Shown here in pieces: positions 49,830 to 62,128 of a stretch of DNA of 64,000 nt. Within the stretch, counting starts at the first letter, position 1. Each line of letters begins with the position of its first letter. The position numbers and the translations under genes are program-made. The notes under the pieces were generated by a model. It ran no database searches, was not told where the DNA came from, and saw only the letters and a program-made list of their open reading frames with translations. The DNA is from Cucumis sativus. Its lineage: Eukaryota > Streptophyta > Magnoliopsida > Cucurbitales > Cucurbitaceae. The DNA lies in contig NC_026655.2 in assembly GCF_000004075.3 (NCBI RefSeq), positions 28,691,489 through 28,755,488 on the forward strand, read 5' to 3'.

Positions 49830-51110
49830 AAAATATGCTATATATTCACTTCTAATTTAGCATTGTTCTTGAAATTTATATTTCAATTTTGTTATTTTGT
49901 AGATTAAGAGCATATCATGTATAGAATCGAGTGTTGATGCATGGAAAAATGGAGCTAAAATAGGTGAAAACAAAGTTAAATAGCATCAACTGGGATCAAA
50001 GTCTGAAGATATGGCCTTTAATTGACCTCAACCTTGCAACATCATGACGCCTTACAGTGTTGTGCACAACGCAGTAAGGCAAAATATTCCGCTTTTGAGA
50101 AAAGCACACAGCTCTGCAACACTATCTTAGAGCGTTGTGACATTCCAAAGGGAAAACATGTGTGATCTTCATCCAGCATCGACACGTTTTCCATGGCATC
50201 GTGTTGCCATCACAATTTTATAGAAAAATGAGTTATGTTGCCTACGTCATTCCATCTCGGATTCCAACTGCTTCAAGTTTGATTTCTCTCATTTTTATGT
50301 GTTCTTTTTATGATGTTTATGATTCTAAAATATTCCCCATTTGACATGTGCATAAGGGGTTTCTACGGATATTCGTTGATTTCATTGTATTTTCTAGAGT
50401 ATGAAATTTCATTATTGTATTATCGGTTTTGATTTTGGTTTTAATGATTACAATTCTTATAATCACATGCTTGGGACTGTCTGATTTATGTTTTCAATTA
50501 ATGTATAGTTTGCTTTGTTGGGTTGTAGTAAATCACAGAAAGTAGTTATTTAGGTTAGCTTACTAATCTATTTAAATTTATTATTGCTCTAATCAACTTA
50601 GAATTAAAACAAACAAAATTAGGTTTTGACCTAACTTCAGCCTTCATCTTAAGGCAGTTAGTACAAACAAAATCTTGTATCATTTCCATTAGACCGACTC
50701 CTAGTTAGTTATTTTGGACAATTTAATTAGAAAGGTTGCAATTGCTAATTCAGTAAAGGAAATTTTATGATCACAAATGCTTTGAATAAGAAAACTCTAT
50801 GAAATCCAAGCTACATCTCTTTATCATTTATTTATAAGAACTTTTGTTTCCTGCCTTTGTTTTATGTAGTTTGCTTCCATTAAAAACAATTCTCTTACAT
50901 AACTCTGTATCTATTTCCTTTATGCAGAAAATTATTTATGAGAGAAACTTAATGTGCCGTTGTGTTGAACCTGATCTTGCTACTAAGTCTAGTTTCCTGT
51001 GGTTAGTTCAATAAAATATTTGGTTCAGATTTTAAAACAAAATATCTACTCGACCAACAAGTAACTCCTCTTCACACCAACGTTTCAGATAACTCCCCAT
51101 GGGAAGTTTT
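49830..51110 (+). mobile_element. Probable LTR of a second gypsy family (uncertain)
   Basis: Text such as TTGATGCATGGAAAAATGGAGC, GCAACACTATCTTAGAGCGTTGTGACATT, GAGAGAAACTTAATGTGCCGTTG and ATTTGGTTCAG...CTACTCGACCAACAAGTAACTC follows the style of long LTRs of plant gypsy elements. No TG/CA ends, primer site or second copy in the window could confirm it. Confidence 0.3.
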
Positions 51111-51159
51111 CTTGCTTAACTTATTTATTTAATTTGTATATATTCTAAAGGAGTTTTTA

Positions 51160-51720
51160 AAAAAATATAACAAACGGACAAAATATTTACATTATATAGA
51201 AAAATTTTAAAGATGGAGAAAGTCCACGAACTCACAATGGGAAATACAAAAAAAAATTCAGTTAATATGCGATTATTCGGCCACATGCTTACGTGTAATT
51301 CTTCTTCTAAATGATCATGATATGTGCTCGTGTAGAAAATGATACACGATCGTGGATCATGTAGGTAGTATCAACACGATCATGTAATTCTTTTTAGTGA
51401 TGATTATTTTTTTCAAATTTAAACGATCGTGTTAAGCATACTAAACGATTGAGTTGAATATGGTACGCGATCGTTTAGATCATATCCACAAGATCATGTA
51501 GTTCTTTTTAAACGATGGAAAAATTGTTTCAAATTTAAAAGATCGTGTTGACCATACTACATGATCGTGTTGACTAGGTAAGCGATCATTTATATCATAT
51601 CCACACGTTCATGTAGTTGTTTTCAAAATTATTGAAAAAGACCTTCAAATCTAAACGATCGTGTTGACCATGCTAAATGATTGTGTTTTAGTCAAGGATC
51701 ATGTTGAATGATTTAGTAAG
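51160..51720 (+). repeat. ACGATC-repeat element, copy E5
   Basis: Left module TATAACAAACGGACAAAAT...AAGTCCACGAACTCACAATGG (51168-51240) is shared with E1, E3 and E4. It is followed by units such as AAACGATCGTGTTAAGCAT, ACGCGATCGTTTAGATCAT and AAACGATCGTGTTGACCAT at 51300-51700, many with the palindrome ACGATCGT. No purine module is present; gypsy sequence begins instead. Confidence 0.65.
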
Positions 51721-53480
51721 CAAACTAAATATGGTTTTAGTCAAGGATCGAATTGGAGCAACAATCGATGTACTAAGTGCTTCGAGTTTAGTAAGCGACA
51801 ATTAAAAGTTTGCAAATATAGCAAAATTTATTTTGAGTGTGAGCAAGCTGGATACATTTAAAATAGTTGTTGAGAAAAGGCCAAAGTTGGCAAGGGACCT
51901 ACGTGAACAAGAGTAGTTTCTCACCCTGTTCATCAAGTTTCTCGAGGAGGTCTTACATTGGACAAAGTAAACAAAGCGATGGAGTAGAACTTCAAGGACG
52001 AAATTCCAAAAAGGAAGGACTAGTTGTGAGACCCTGATTCAAAGAAAAGAAGTCCTGTTGAAAAGGATTCTTGCGGGAAATTATTTTTGGATAAACATAA
52101 GTGTATGGGACATCTTATGAGAAAGGATGTGAAAAGAGAAAAGGTGATGCAAAGAGAAAAGCGTAAGTTTAAGTTCTATCGCGTGAAGGTAAGCAATGCG
52201 ATAAGATTAATTAACCGGCAAGGAAGAAGCTTGAGTTGAATGCCATGAGTTAGGCATTTAGTGCTGTAAAGCGAGAAGAATTACATATGCCCATGAGAGT
52301 GAGGCAAGGAAGTAGATGTCCTATTGTGATGACTTGACAACTCACTGAGGAAAGTAGATGTCAGTTACTTCCCGAAAAGATAAAGAGAGTTGGGCAATTA
52401 AAAAGTATAGCTTTCCAAAGATATATGTCTCAAGGGAATGTCTAATCGCCGCTGACCTTTAGCCTATGTGTCGAGTTTGGGTTGACTGCATGGTGCGATG
52501 AATCAGTAAGGTGACATGTGTAAAGCAATGAAGTGACTCTTGGAAATGAAAGGTCGTTATAAATAGAGCCAAAGACCAAAAGAAAAAGAGAGTTTCTATT
52601 CAAAAGTGTCAGATTTTTCTGATGAAAGTAACAAGAGGAAGTTTTGAGTGTTGAACGGCCAATTGAGAGAACCACTAGGCGAGAAGAAGAACCCAAAAGT
52701 AGAGAATGAAGCAGTTGAGACTAAGTATTTTTCGTGAGTGATTATTCTTAAAACAAACGAGTATCTTTATAAGCAACCTTTGTAATGAATGTTTGTTTTT
52801 TATTAACTTTCATAAGCAAAATATTTGTGAATCTTTCACCAATGGAAGAAAGGTTTTATGGATGATTTTCATAAATAGTTAATGTTACGCTTATAAATTT
52901 AATGTGTGAAAGAAGTATTCTACTAAAGATTGTTTGAAAGTATTCTTTCGCTAATAATTATTGTATGATATTGTTACTACTATGATAATTTGTAAAGAAA
53001 GTAAGTTGGGGAGCTACCCTTTTTGTTTGATGTTTGGAATGATTGTATAACATGAGAAGATGAGATTTATCTCAAGACACTAGTGGAAATCCCAAGTAAC
53101 TCCCATGACTCTGGTCGAATGTGAATGTCAGGTCTATGTGTGGAGAGAATCCCAAGTCTAAGCGAGGTTGTGATGAGGCACTGGTGGAAATCCTAGGTAA
53201 CTTGCGTGATTCTGGTTGAGTGTGAATCCCCGGTGTTAGTGATGAGCATGGTTTTCGAGATGATCTAAGTGTGGTGTTTGTTGTACTAATTGTTGAAATG
53301 TTTGTGACTTGATGTGATGAGATTTATATGTTGCAGTTTGACCTTATTATTGTTGATTATGTTGTGTTTTCCCCAAGAAGGTTTCCTCAAACCCTCAAAC
53401 TCATCAGTCACTAAGACTGTTTGTCTTACGTTTTAAGTTTTTATTTCCTCAAATTGTTAGATGTTGAAGCCAAGCAAGGG
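51721..53480 (+). mobile_element. Second gypsy gag-LTR relic
   Basis: Aligns with the relic at 41838-44229: a knuckle remnant whose first Cys and His are both Tyr, EKAKVGKGP, HQVSRGGLTLDK, a stop, NFKDEIPK, a purine tract AAAAAGGAAGGA and an LTR start TGTGAGACCC at 52025. The LTR contains a TATA box GTTATAAATAGAG (52556) and shares the GTCACTAAG...GTTTTAAGTTTT block (53410-53440) with the first copy. Its 3' end is lost or too diverged to place. Confidence 0.55.
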
Positions 53481-56009
53481 ATGGATCATAGGCGTTGTAG
53501 CCTAATTATGAAGGGACGACAGAGTTACTCAATAGCCTTATATGGCATGATAGGCTTGTCATCTTATCTCGCATCTAAGGATTCATTGGAAGGTGCATCA
53601 CTCCTTAGCGCATATGACCTAGCTCAAAAGCTAGTGGAACACCTACGCTGGTAAGACCAAGCCTGGGGAGCTAAAGAGCCGAGTTAGGGAAAGAAAGCCT
53701 TAAATGTTGTTCGCAAAGTTTGGAGGTTGGGCAACCATGGTGAAGGACGAAGTGACGCCTTTACACCTCTAGGTACTCACCACAAAGAGCAGCGTTTAAT
53801 TAGCGGCAAAGAAAGAAAAAGAAGCAATCAAGGGTTGTTCTTGAGTTGGATTGTGGATGACTCGAGGAAAAGAGTTGGGATCAAAAGAACTTGGCATGAA
53901 GAGCAGCACCTTAGTGGAAGAAGAAGGATGTCTAGATCATTTTTGGTATTATTGCGAGAAAGAAAAGGGTTATATCTGAAGGGATAAAAGCCCATGACAA
54001 CAAAAGATTTTATAGAATCATTCCTCAATTCAATTTAGGAATCCCAAAATACTAGTACATTGACAAAATAATATATAAACAAATTTTCTTATTAAGACTT
54101 AAAGGCTAAATATGCTTTCTAACTATAGATAAGAGAAAGAAAAACTTACGTGTTTGCCGTCTTTGAATGTACAAAATAAATCTCCAAATTAGGACATAAC
54201 TCGTCGAAGATTTTCCTATCCTCTGGGATGAGATTGGTTTATGCACCCAATTGGGATGAAAAAAAGTTTACGATCCGCTCTTATATATGCAAACTCAATG
54301 CATATGATACCCGCACTCACATGTCAACTACACGAACATGTTGGATCATTGCATTTGTATCAAATACAAAGTGAGTCATATCCACAGTGTTACGAGGATA
54401 AGGTACCCAACATTATCCTTATACTATAGACCCTTTAAGCTGATCTCGAACATTGATCCTTGTATGTCTCTACATACTGTTCAATACTCATTAAACAACT
54501 TAGGATATTTGTTTATTGGATTTAGGTTATTAAGAGAAAACTAGTAATATAATCAATAACAATTATTACACTAAAAAATATTTTATTAACAATAGTCAAT
54601 GAATTATATTTACAATCTACAAGTTTTAGGACATAAGTTCCAACAGTATCTTTGTAGTTTATGAACTCTGTAAAAGTGTTCAATTAACAAAGAAAAGAAG
54701 TTTGATTTATTATTTTATGCTATATTTACTTTTGTGCTTATCGCCTACTAGTTGCTGAGTTTAAGTACTAAGATCGAACTAGACAACAAATCTAAGTTGA
54801 AGAGTTGTTTGTCCATTGTAAAAAGTTGTGAAAAATCTCTAAAGCTCAAAGAACAAGCTTTCCGAAGAGACAATTGAAAGAGTCGTTTCGCTTATTAGGC
54901 ATTCGTGTGTCATCTCATTGATAGAATTCTATCACTGATAGTCATTGATATATGATAGAAGACTACCATTAATAGAATCCACAATTTTACTACAACTTGT
55001 AAATATTTTAATTTATTTTACTATTTTAAAAAATGTCTTTTTAAACAACTATATATTAGAAATTAAAATATATTAAATGGACCCTAATCCAACACAAACA
55101 TTTAAATAAGATAGAAAGATAAATATATAAAATAACCCATAAGTAAAAGAAAATGGAAAGAAAAAAAAAAAGGTAATTAACCCAACCTTACATATTTAAA
55201 ATCCGCATTGAGAAAAGTGGATGGAGCCCGATTATTTTTGCATAAATTTGATATATTTTCTCCTTTGTTTTGAATAAGAAAAGTCCACTCAGAAGTAATT
55301 AATTTTGTTAAGTTTGGGTTGAACTTGGTAATTAATGTGCAACCAAGGAATTTGAACTCTGGGTTTACCTACTAGATAGAAAATATTTTGTAATCATTAG
55401 ATAAAAAATGTGTTATGTTAGCAAAATCCTATACGTAGAATTATGAATGCCAACTAGTATAAATATGAGTGATTTCTCATTATTTGTATGAAGCCAAAGA
55501 GTATTCAAAATATGTAATAACACAAGTAACCTTTTTCCCTCTCTACCGTGCCTTCAAAATTTTCTTCCAACAACATACATTTATTATCAATAAATTTTTT
55601 AATGTGACAGACAAGATACATGTGATAAGCCAATCGATCATTATATATGTGTATATAATGCTCAATTATCAAAACGTCAGTACCTAATTCTTGAAAATAT
55701 TATTTTACAAACTGAGAAATTGAGTACCATATTTAAAATATGGTATTGAAAACATGGATTTATTAAATGACATGTGAATACAATATTTAAGAAATTGTTT
55801 GTACGTTAACCAAGAAAACAGTCAAAGGAGAGTACACTCATAAATGCCAAATGAAAGAAATTAATAAACTATAACACATTAAACAAATTTTCCAGTATTC
55901 ACATGCAAGTGCTTTATTCCTTTTCTCTTTACGCGGAATACAAACACTTAATATAAGTGGAGATACATGCCATTGTTTTCATACTCACAAGCCTTCACTC
56001 AACACTACA
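53481..56009. other. No gene recognised; upstream region of ALMT gene B
   Basis: 53420-53990 is an open, GC-richer stretch with a loose internal duplication (AAAGAGCAGCGTTTAATTAGCGG / GAAGAGCAGCACCTTAGTGG) but no known domain, probably retroelement DNA. A half of a fold-back MITE lies at 54915-55035 (family of 1789-1923). A TATA-like TAATATAAG at 55949-55957 sits about 53 nt before the ALMT start. Confidence 0.4.
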
Positions 56010-59000
56010 ATGGCAACTGAGAAAAACTCTAATGGCTATGAAGGGTTGCTACCTTTATGCTTGAGATGGTTGAAGCCCATATTTGCAAAACTCTCTACCG
56101 TGTCGGTCAAGCTAGCAACAATGGCGAAGAAGCTAGCAAAAGACGACTCGAGAAGGGTAGTTCACGCTTTGAAGGTTGGATTAGCAATATCCTTGGTGTC
56201 TTTGTTGTACTATTTCAAACCTTTGTATGATGGATTTGGAACCTCTACAATGTGGGCTATCGTCACTGTCATTGTTGTTTTCGAGTTTTCAGTTGGTAAG
56301 TGTAATATGGTAAAAGTTTTCAATTAAACTTTTTATTCATATTCATATTAAATTATGTAATAATACTTAAACAATAAAAATCATAGTTGTTATGAAAACG
56401 ACAAACATAGATAAACGAAAAAACGTAAACTAATAATCAATCTAGAGATTTACATAGTTTATATCAAAAGTGCATTGGCTACATTCACAAACTTTGCTGA
56501 TAATGGATCATACTATCACATAGAGATATTTTATAACAAACTTTTCTAAACTCTAAAGTCAAAATCGCATTTAGTGGTTCGAAAGACTAGATAAAAGCTT
56601 CCAAAGATCAACCTATTTTAATACTACTGCTAATAAACTATCACTAGAAAGCTAAAAAATTAAGTGGAAAGTTTACGATAAATTTTATGTATAATTCCAA
56701 TTCTTTTACATTATTGACACATGTTTTATATGAACAGGAGGAACACTAGGGCGAGGTTTAAATAGAGTGATGGCAACACTTTTAGCTGGGGGTCTAGGGT
56801 TTGGAACTCATTATTTGGCAAGCTTGGGTGGAGACACTGGCCGTCCAATAATACTTGCCTTATTTGTGTTCATATTAGGTATACTTCTACTTCCACCTCC
56901 TCAAATGTTTCTTTTAATTTGTAATAAAAAAAAGTGCGTAAAAGGACACGATTTACATTAAAATTATGAAAATAATTTTATATAATATGTTTTCTAAAAC
57001 AAATAAAATTTTCACATCCTAACTTAACAACTTTGAAGGTTTGTTTTTCTATATTTTAGTTTAGTAGTCACCATTTAACTATCTTTTGGTTCTTTTTATG
57101 TCTAATGATAAAGAATGGACGAAAGATCTTATCGGAACACCTAACTCACTCTATTATATTGTCAAAGATATTTGTAAGATATTGATAACCATAAGGGATT
57201 GATAGTAAAAGGTTGAACTCATTATATCCAAGCTCTTTATTAAACCTAACATTAATTTAGACCGTAACTATATCATATAGTTTAACAAGATGAACTATCT
57301 CAATTTACATGTACTTAAACAGATTAAGAAATGATCATATATCTCTAACCAAAAGATTAAATATTTTCATCCTCACCCCTACATTAGTCATTTAATGATT
57401 TGTTTTTTAAAAAATGTCAATCCAAAAGCCCCTCTTCATGAGCAAAATAACAAAATAAGAAACTAAAGAGAAAACTTTGAGAGTGCAATTTATACTTATT
57501 TTTTCAATTTGTATTTTGAATGGATGGCAGCTTCAGTATCAACATTCACAAGATTCTTCCCAAAGATTAAGGCAAGATATGACTATGGGCTGCTGATACT
57601 CATATTGACATTCTGTATGGTATCACTATCAGGATACAGAGATGAGGAAATTGCAAAGCTTGCATTAAGTAGAATTTTAACAATTCTTATTGGTTGCTGT
57701 GTCACACTCATTGTTTGCATTTTTGTGAGACCTGTTTGGGCTGGCACTGATCTTCACTGTTTGGTTGCCAACAACATTCAATCCCTTGCCCTATTCTTTC
57801 AAGGTATGATCAGCAGATGTATTTGGGTTGATTAGAATATAAAATAGTTTTCAAAAAAGTCATTTTGATATGATAAATTATATATTGATCACTCTTCTTT
57901 TGAATTGATTTTGATGGATGTATATGCGAATCCTTGGCAGGCTTCGGGGCTGAATTTTTTGGATTATCACAAGAAGGAGAAGTTTCCAATGATGACATGC
58001 AAAAGTATAGAACTATTCTCAACTCGAAATCAAATGAAGAATCATTGGTGAGTACTCAAGCTCGATCGAACGAAACACAACTCTTTTTTTATGAAGAGAG
58101 ACAGAAATTGCGTTTCGAATGACATATTTAACTTATAACTTCGCACACCTAGCTAGGAAAAATGTTGAGTTAAATTAATGATGTGTGTGTGTTTGGGCAG
58201 ACTAACCTTGCAAGATGGGAGCCTCGGCATGGGAAGTTTAGATATCGCCATCCATGGAAGCAATACTTGAAAATTGGAAGCTTGAATAGAGAGTGTGCCT
58301 ATCGCCTTGAACTTCTTAATGGATACCTCAAAACCAACCAATTTCAAGTAAGATTTAATTTAGTGCAAATTTTTGTTCTCCACAATCAGAATTGTATCGA
58401 TTTGACTCACTTTTGCATCTAAAACAATAATTCTTTTGTCAACTCCTATATAGTTTGTATGATATTCTTACTCTATTCCATAACGATTAGTTGGTGGTAT
58501 ATCTTGAATGGATTTTTAGCAACTATCTTCGCTTGTTTTTGAAACTTTGGGGATAATTCGAAAATGTTGATTACAATGTACGTACCAACATATAAAGAAA
58601 CTTGGACTTCCCTATATGTATTCTCATGATATTTTCATTTATATACAGATGCCATCACAACAAATCCATGGTCAATTTAAAGAGGAATGTATGAAGATTT
58701 GCAGTGAATCAAGTAGGGGATTAAGAGAACTAGCATTAGCACTAAGAAAAATGGTTCTTCCACTAACAGCCAAATCCCACATAGAGAAAGCGAAGATTGC
58801 AGCTGAAAATCTCAAGTCTCATTTGGAAGAATGGAGATTTGAAGAAGTAAATAATGCTATGGAGATTGTTCAAGTTGTTTCATTGGCATCACTTCTATTT
58901 GACACAATTTGTTGCATTGAGAAGATTGTGGATTCAGTCCAAGAGTTGGCTTCAATGGCAGGTTTCAAGGCTGTGGAAGTACAATCTAGTGTAGCACCAG

Positions 59001-59116
59001 AACAGCAAATGGATTTGCAAGATCAAGATCAATATGCATTGCAGCCGTTATCCCATGGAGCTGCTGTCCTTTTAGCTCATCATGCCATTACCATCGATGA
59101 ACAGTCTCCTTGTTAA
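56010..59116 (+). CDS. ALMT: Aluminium-activated malate transporter (ALMT) family channel, gene B
   Basis: Six exons: 56010-56295, 56738-56878, 57531-57803, 57941-58047, 58201-58347, 58649-59116, each bounded by GT/AG (for example GTTG/GTAAGT, GAACAG/GAGG, GGCAG/CTTC). The joined frame gives 473 residues. N-terminal half: [34 protein letters not shown], then the loop TLGRGLNR, membrane segments, [19 protein letters not shown] and [14 protein letters not shown]-terminal half: [16 protein letters not shown] (WEP motif near residue 275), [12 protein letters not shown], and a helical cytosolic tail ending in QSPC. Exons 2-4 have exactly the lengths of those in gene A (141, 273, 107 nt) and splice phases agree. 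An ATG at 57509 just upstream of exon 3 is intronic. Function inferred from family: plasma-membrane or tonoplast anion (malate) channel; aluminium response cannot be predicted. Converges on gene C. Confidence 0.94.
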
Positions 59117-59669
59117 TATTTCGGAAACATTTTCAAATCCAAAATGGATTTTTGCAGTTGTTGACATAAAAGAGAGTATGAAATTTTTTGTGTTGTTCCA
59201 TCTCAAAAATCAATAAGTAATGAGAGGAATTAATGTACTTATGTCCATACTAGATTGTGAGGTTTTTTCATCTGCTGGATGTGTGAGATCCTCCTCAATG
59301 TGTCTCTGTTAAGACCATTTATTTTGATGTATCATTATTGGTCATACTTCAATTATTTTTACCAAAAACTGATCATTTGAGCTTCATTATATTGGGCGGT
59401 CTAAAATACATTGTCTTTTATATATAAAATCTAAACACACATCTATCTTTCCTCCCATTTTCCTTCTTTAGTTCCAAATATATTCAATCTCAACTCAGGT
59501 TCTCCCTTCTCAAAATCATTATCTTTTTTGTTTGCAATCCAGATTGTTTTCATGTTTCATAAAACTATTTGGTCCAAACAATAATGCAATTCTAAAAACA
59601 TTTTTACGTTTTCTTTTATCTAAAATTTAAAATTGGAAATTTTAAATATATAATTATATTAAATAAAGA

Positions 59670-60625
59670 GAAATTGCATTGGATAACATTCTAAGAATAT
59701 AATATAGCAATTATAGCACATCATTTTGAAATTTTGTAAATATGGCAAAATTTTTACTTCTCCATCTTAAATTTGATATTATTCCTAAAATATCATTCAA
59801 TAACTCATTTCTCTTCTTATTTTTAATGTCATACTCATTATTTATTTATGCTCCCACTTTTTAAGGCCCTAATTATTTAAATTTGATTCCAAATGATTTT
59901 GTTTTATTTTTTTACGTTAATTCTTTTTTACTTTGTCTCAGTTTCGTATACCAATGTTGTGATATACTTATATTATATGTATTAGTTGGTTTATATACTT
60001 ACTACATGATTTTCGTTTTTTCAAATTTTATGCAGTTCATTGGAGTATTATTAAGTATATAAATGATATAACTCAGTATATCATTATCAAGTATATCAAC
60101 AATATATTGTTAAAGCATATCAGTAAAGTGAATCATTATCAAGTATATCAACAATGTATTGTTAAACCATATCAGTAAAGTGAATCATTATCAAGTATAT
60201 GAATCAAGTTTACAAATGTATATCAAGTGTATAAGTAGAACTTCAAGGATATTGATCAATCGATTGTATAAGTGAATAATACTAAATGTATCCGCAGTGT
60301 ATCAGGTGTATCAAACATACATTAGTAATGTTTCAGTATCGAGTATGTCAAATAGTATCAGGTGCATCAAGTGTATCAAATCAAATGTATTGGGTGTATA
60401 AAAAATTATCAGGTGTATCAAGGGGTGTATTGGGTATATCAGACGTGTATATAGTGTATCAGACGTGTATAAGGTGTATCAAACGTATATTAGTAACAAG
60501 GGCATTTGTGACATTTTACCTCCTGATGTGTGGGCTGGGCTTCATTTTTGCCATTTTCGCAAATAATATAATGTGTGTGCTATGAACTTAATTATTATAA
60601 CTTATTTTGCCATTTTTGCAAGTGC
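59670..60625. mobile_element. Long-TIR MITE with minisatellite core
   Basis: Left flank TATAGCACATCATTTT...TTTGTAAATATGGCAAAAT (59712-59752) matches the reverse complement of the right flank (ATAGCACACACATTATAT...TTTGCGAAAATGGCAAAA, 60545-60585), with further pairing outward, giving TIRs of ~90-100 bp. The core holds a 52-bp unit twice (60081-60132, 60133-60184) plus a partial third, then a GTGTATCA-rich array at 60296-60490. The 99-codon frame across the array is a repeat artefact. Confidence 0.6.
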
Positions 60626-61411
60626 CCCTTAAATAAAGTTAAAAACATTAAGAAATATAGTATATGTCATGCTATATGGTCAAATCAATTTTTTAAAAAT
60701 TAAAATATTATTATGTAATGTATTATATCTTTGGTTAAATTTCAAATTCATTCGCTATAGTTTGGACAAAAGGATAGATTTAGGGTTCTTTAAAAAACAA
60801 TTATTATATTTAGGGTTCTTTAAAAAACAATTTACAAATGACATGTATGACAGATGGATTTTGTTGCACAAAATTTATGTAAATAATCGAATCACACGCT
60901 AATCTTAGTGGTAACTTCAAGTCGAACTAGGAAGTACGTTAATTTCTCAAACAAAATAATTTTCCAATTGAGGTATCCACGGAGGTTTGAGATTGTTTTC
61001 AATTGAAAGAGAAAAAAAATTGCATGAAACAAAAGAGAATCGTAAAATTCAATGAATAAAATATCCTAGGTTAGGTCTAAATAAGACTCCCAGTCATGAC
61101 ATTTTGATCACTAAATCTAAATGTTAAATTCTAACCAATTTGGTTAGAAAACGGTAACCAAATTTTCTTAAGCAACTAATTAATACTAATTAAACCAATG
61201 ACGCATACAAAATTTAGATTAATATACTAGTCGCATTAAAATCTAGGACAAGTTGAACGAACAATTAACTGTCTAGCGCTCTATGACTTGTTCATACTTG
61301 ATAGTTACCTCCATCAAACACCCGTGCAGAAATTGAAGAGAAATTGGAAATTTTTGCTTGGATATCTATGACTCGACAACTTAACACGCTCATAGATCTC
61401 TCAAGAATAAA

Positions 61412-61816
61412 GCTCTGATACCAATTATTGTTGGGCTTTCGATATGAGATATTAAAGAATTTGGAGTTGCAAAGGTGAAGCAAAGTATATTTTCCTAATG
61501 CTATTAAGAGAAATGGAAGACAAAAGGAATTCACTTCACTTCATTTCACACAAATTACAACTAAAATACAAAACTATTTATAGCTTAAGAAAGCTACCTA
61601 ATTAACTCCACCAACATCCACTTGCATAGTGTGTTACACCATAAGAACCTATCAACACCAGAAACGTCTACTTGCATAGTGCTAACAGTACTGTAATAAC
61701 CTACCAAAACCATGCATCATTAACATATACTGCTCCACCGCCACCGTCATAATATTTTAAGAAAAGAGTGACAAATGTGATCATGATGTTGTTGGTCCTA
61801 AAGCATTTTCCTAACA
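61412..61816 (-). mobile_element. Copia-type LTR with primer-binding site
   Basis: On the minus strand a ~388-bp block starts TGTTAGGAAAATGC (61816) and ends AACA (61429), matching the 5'-TGTT...AACA-3' form of LTRs. It contains a TATA box GCTATAAATAG (near 61575-61585). Six bases beyond its end is TGGTATCAGAGC (61423-61412), the exact primer-binding site for initiator tRNA-Met. Only about 150 bp of interior can be suspected (to ~61270) and no second LTR was seen, so the element is truncated. It lies in the spacer between the convergent ALMT genes B and C. Confidence 0.75.
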
Positions 61817-62128
61817 AAAAAGCAACTCATTTCTAATTCTGTAAAAATTCAGAAACAAAATGGAAAGAAAAAATTGGCCCTCATACCAAAATCGAAGCGT
61901 TACAGTTTCACTTCAAAATTTCAATATAATAAATTTAAGGTAGTATGAAATATTTTCAAACAAAGGTGTCCTTAATTTAAAACCAAAAGCTCTTAAAATG
62001 TATTCTAAAAATGTAGTCATTTTGTATAGTTGTTCCTAAATCTCTTATTATACAACATGGTTCACAATGAAGTGAATTTCAATTCCACAGAAAAAAGGGA
62101 AAAAAAAGATTCGTAAAAAGCATTATCA

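Noticed and set aside
49830-51110. Protein-coding gene around 50162-50344
   Set aside because: Only a 60-codon frame with no domain, inside sequence that reads like an LTR.
57509-57835. Separate gene starting at the ATG at 57509
   Set aside because: Exon 3 of ALMT gene B begins at 57531 after a GGCAG acceptor, in phase with exon 2; the ATG is in the intron and the downstream extension is past a donor site.
60286-60585. 99-codon frame with repeated CIRCIK-type text
   Set aside because: Product of the GTGTATCA minisatellite.
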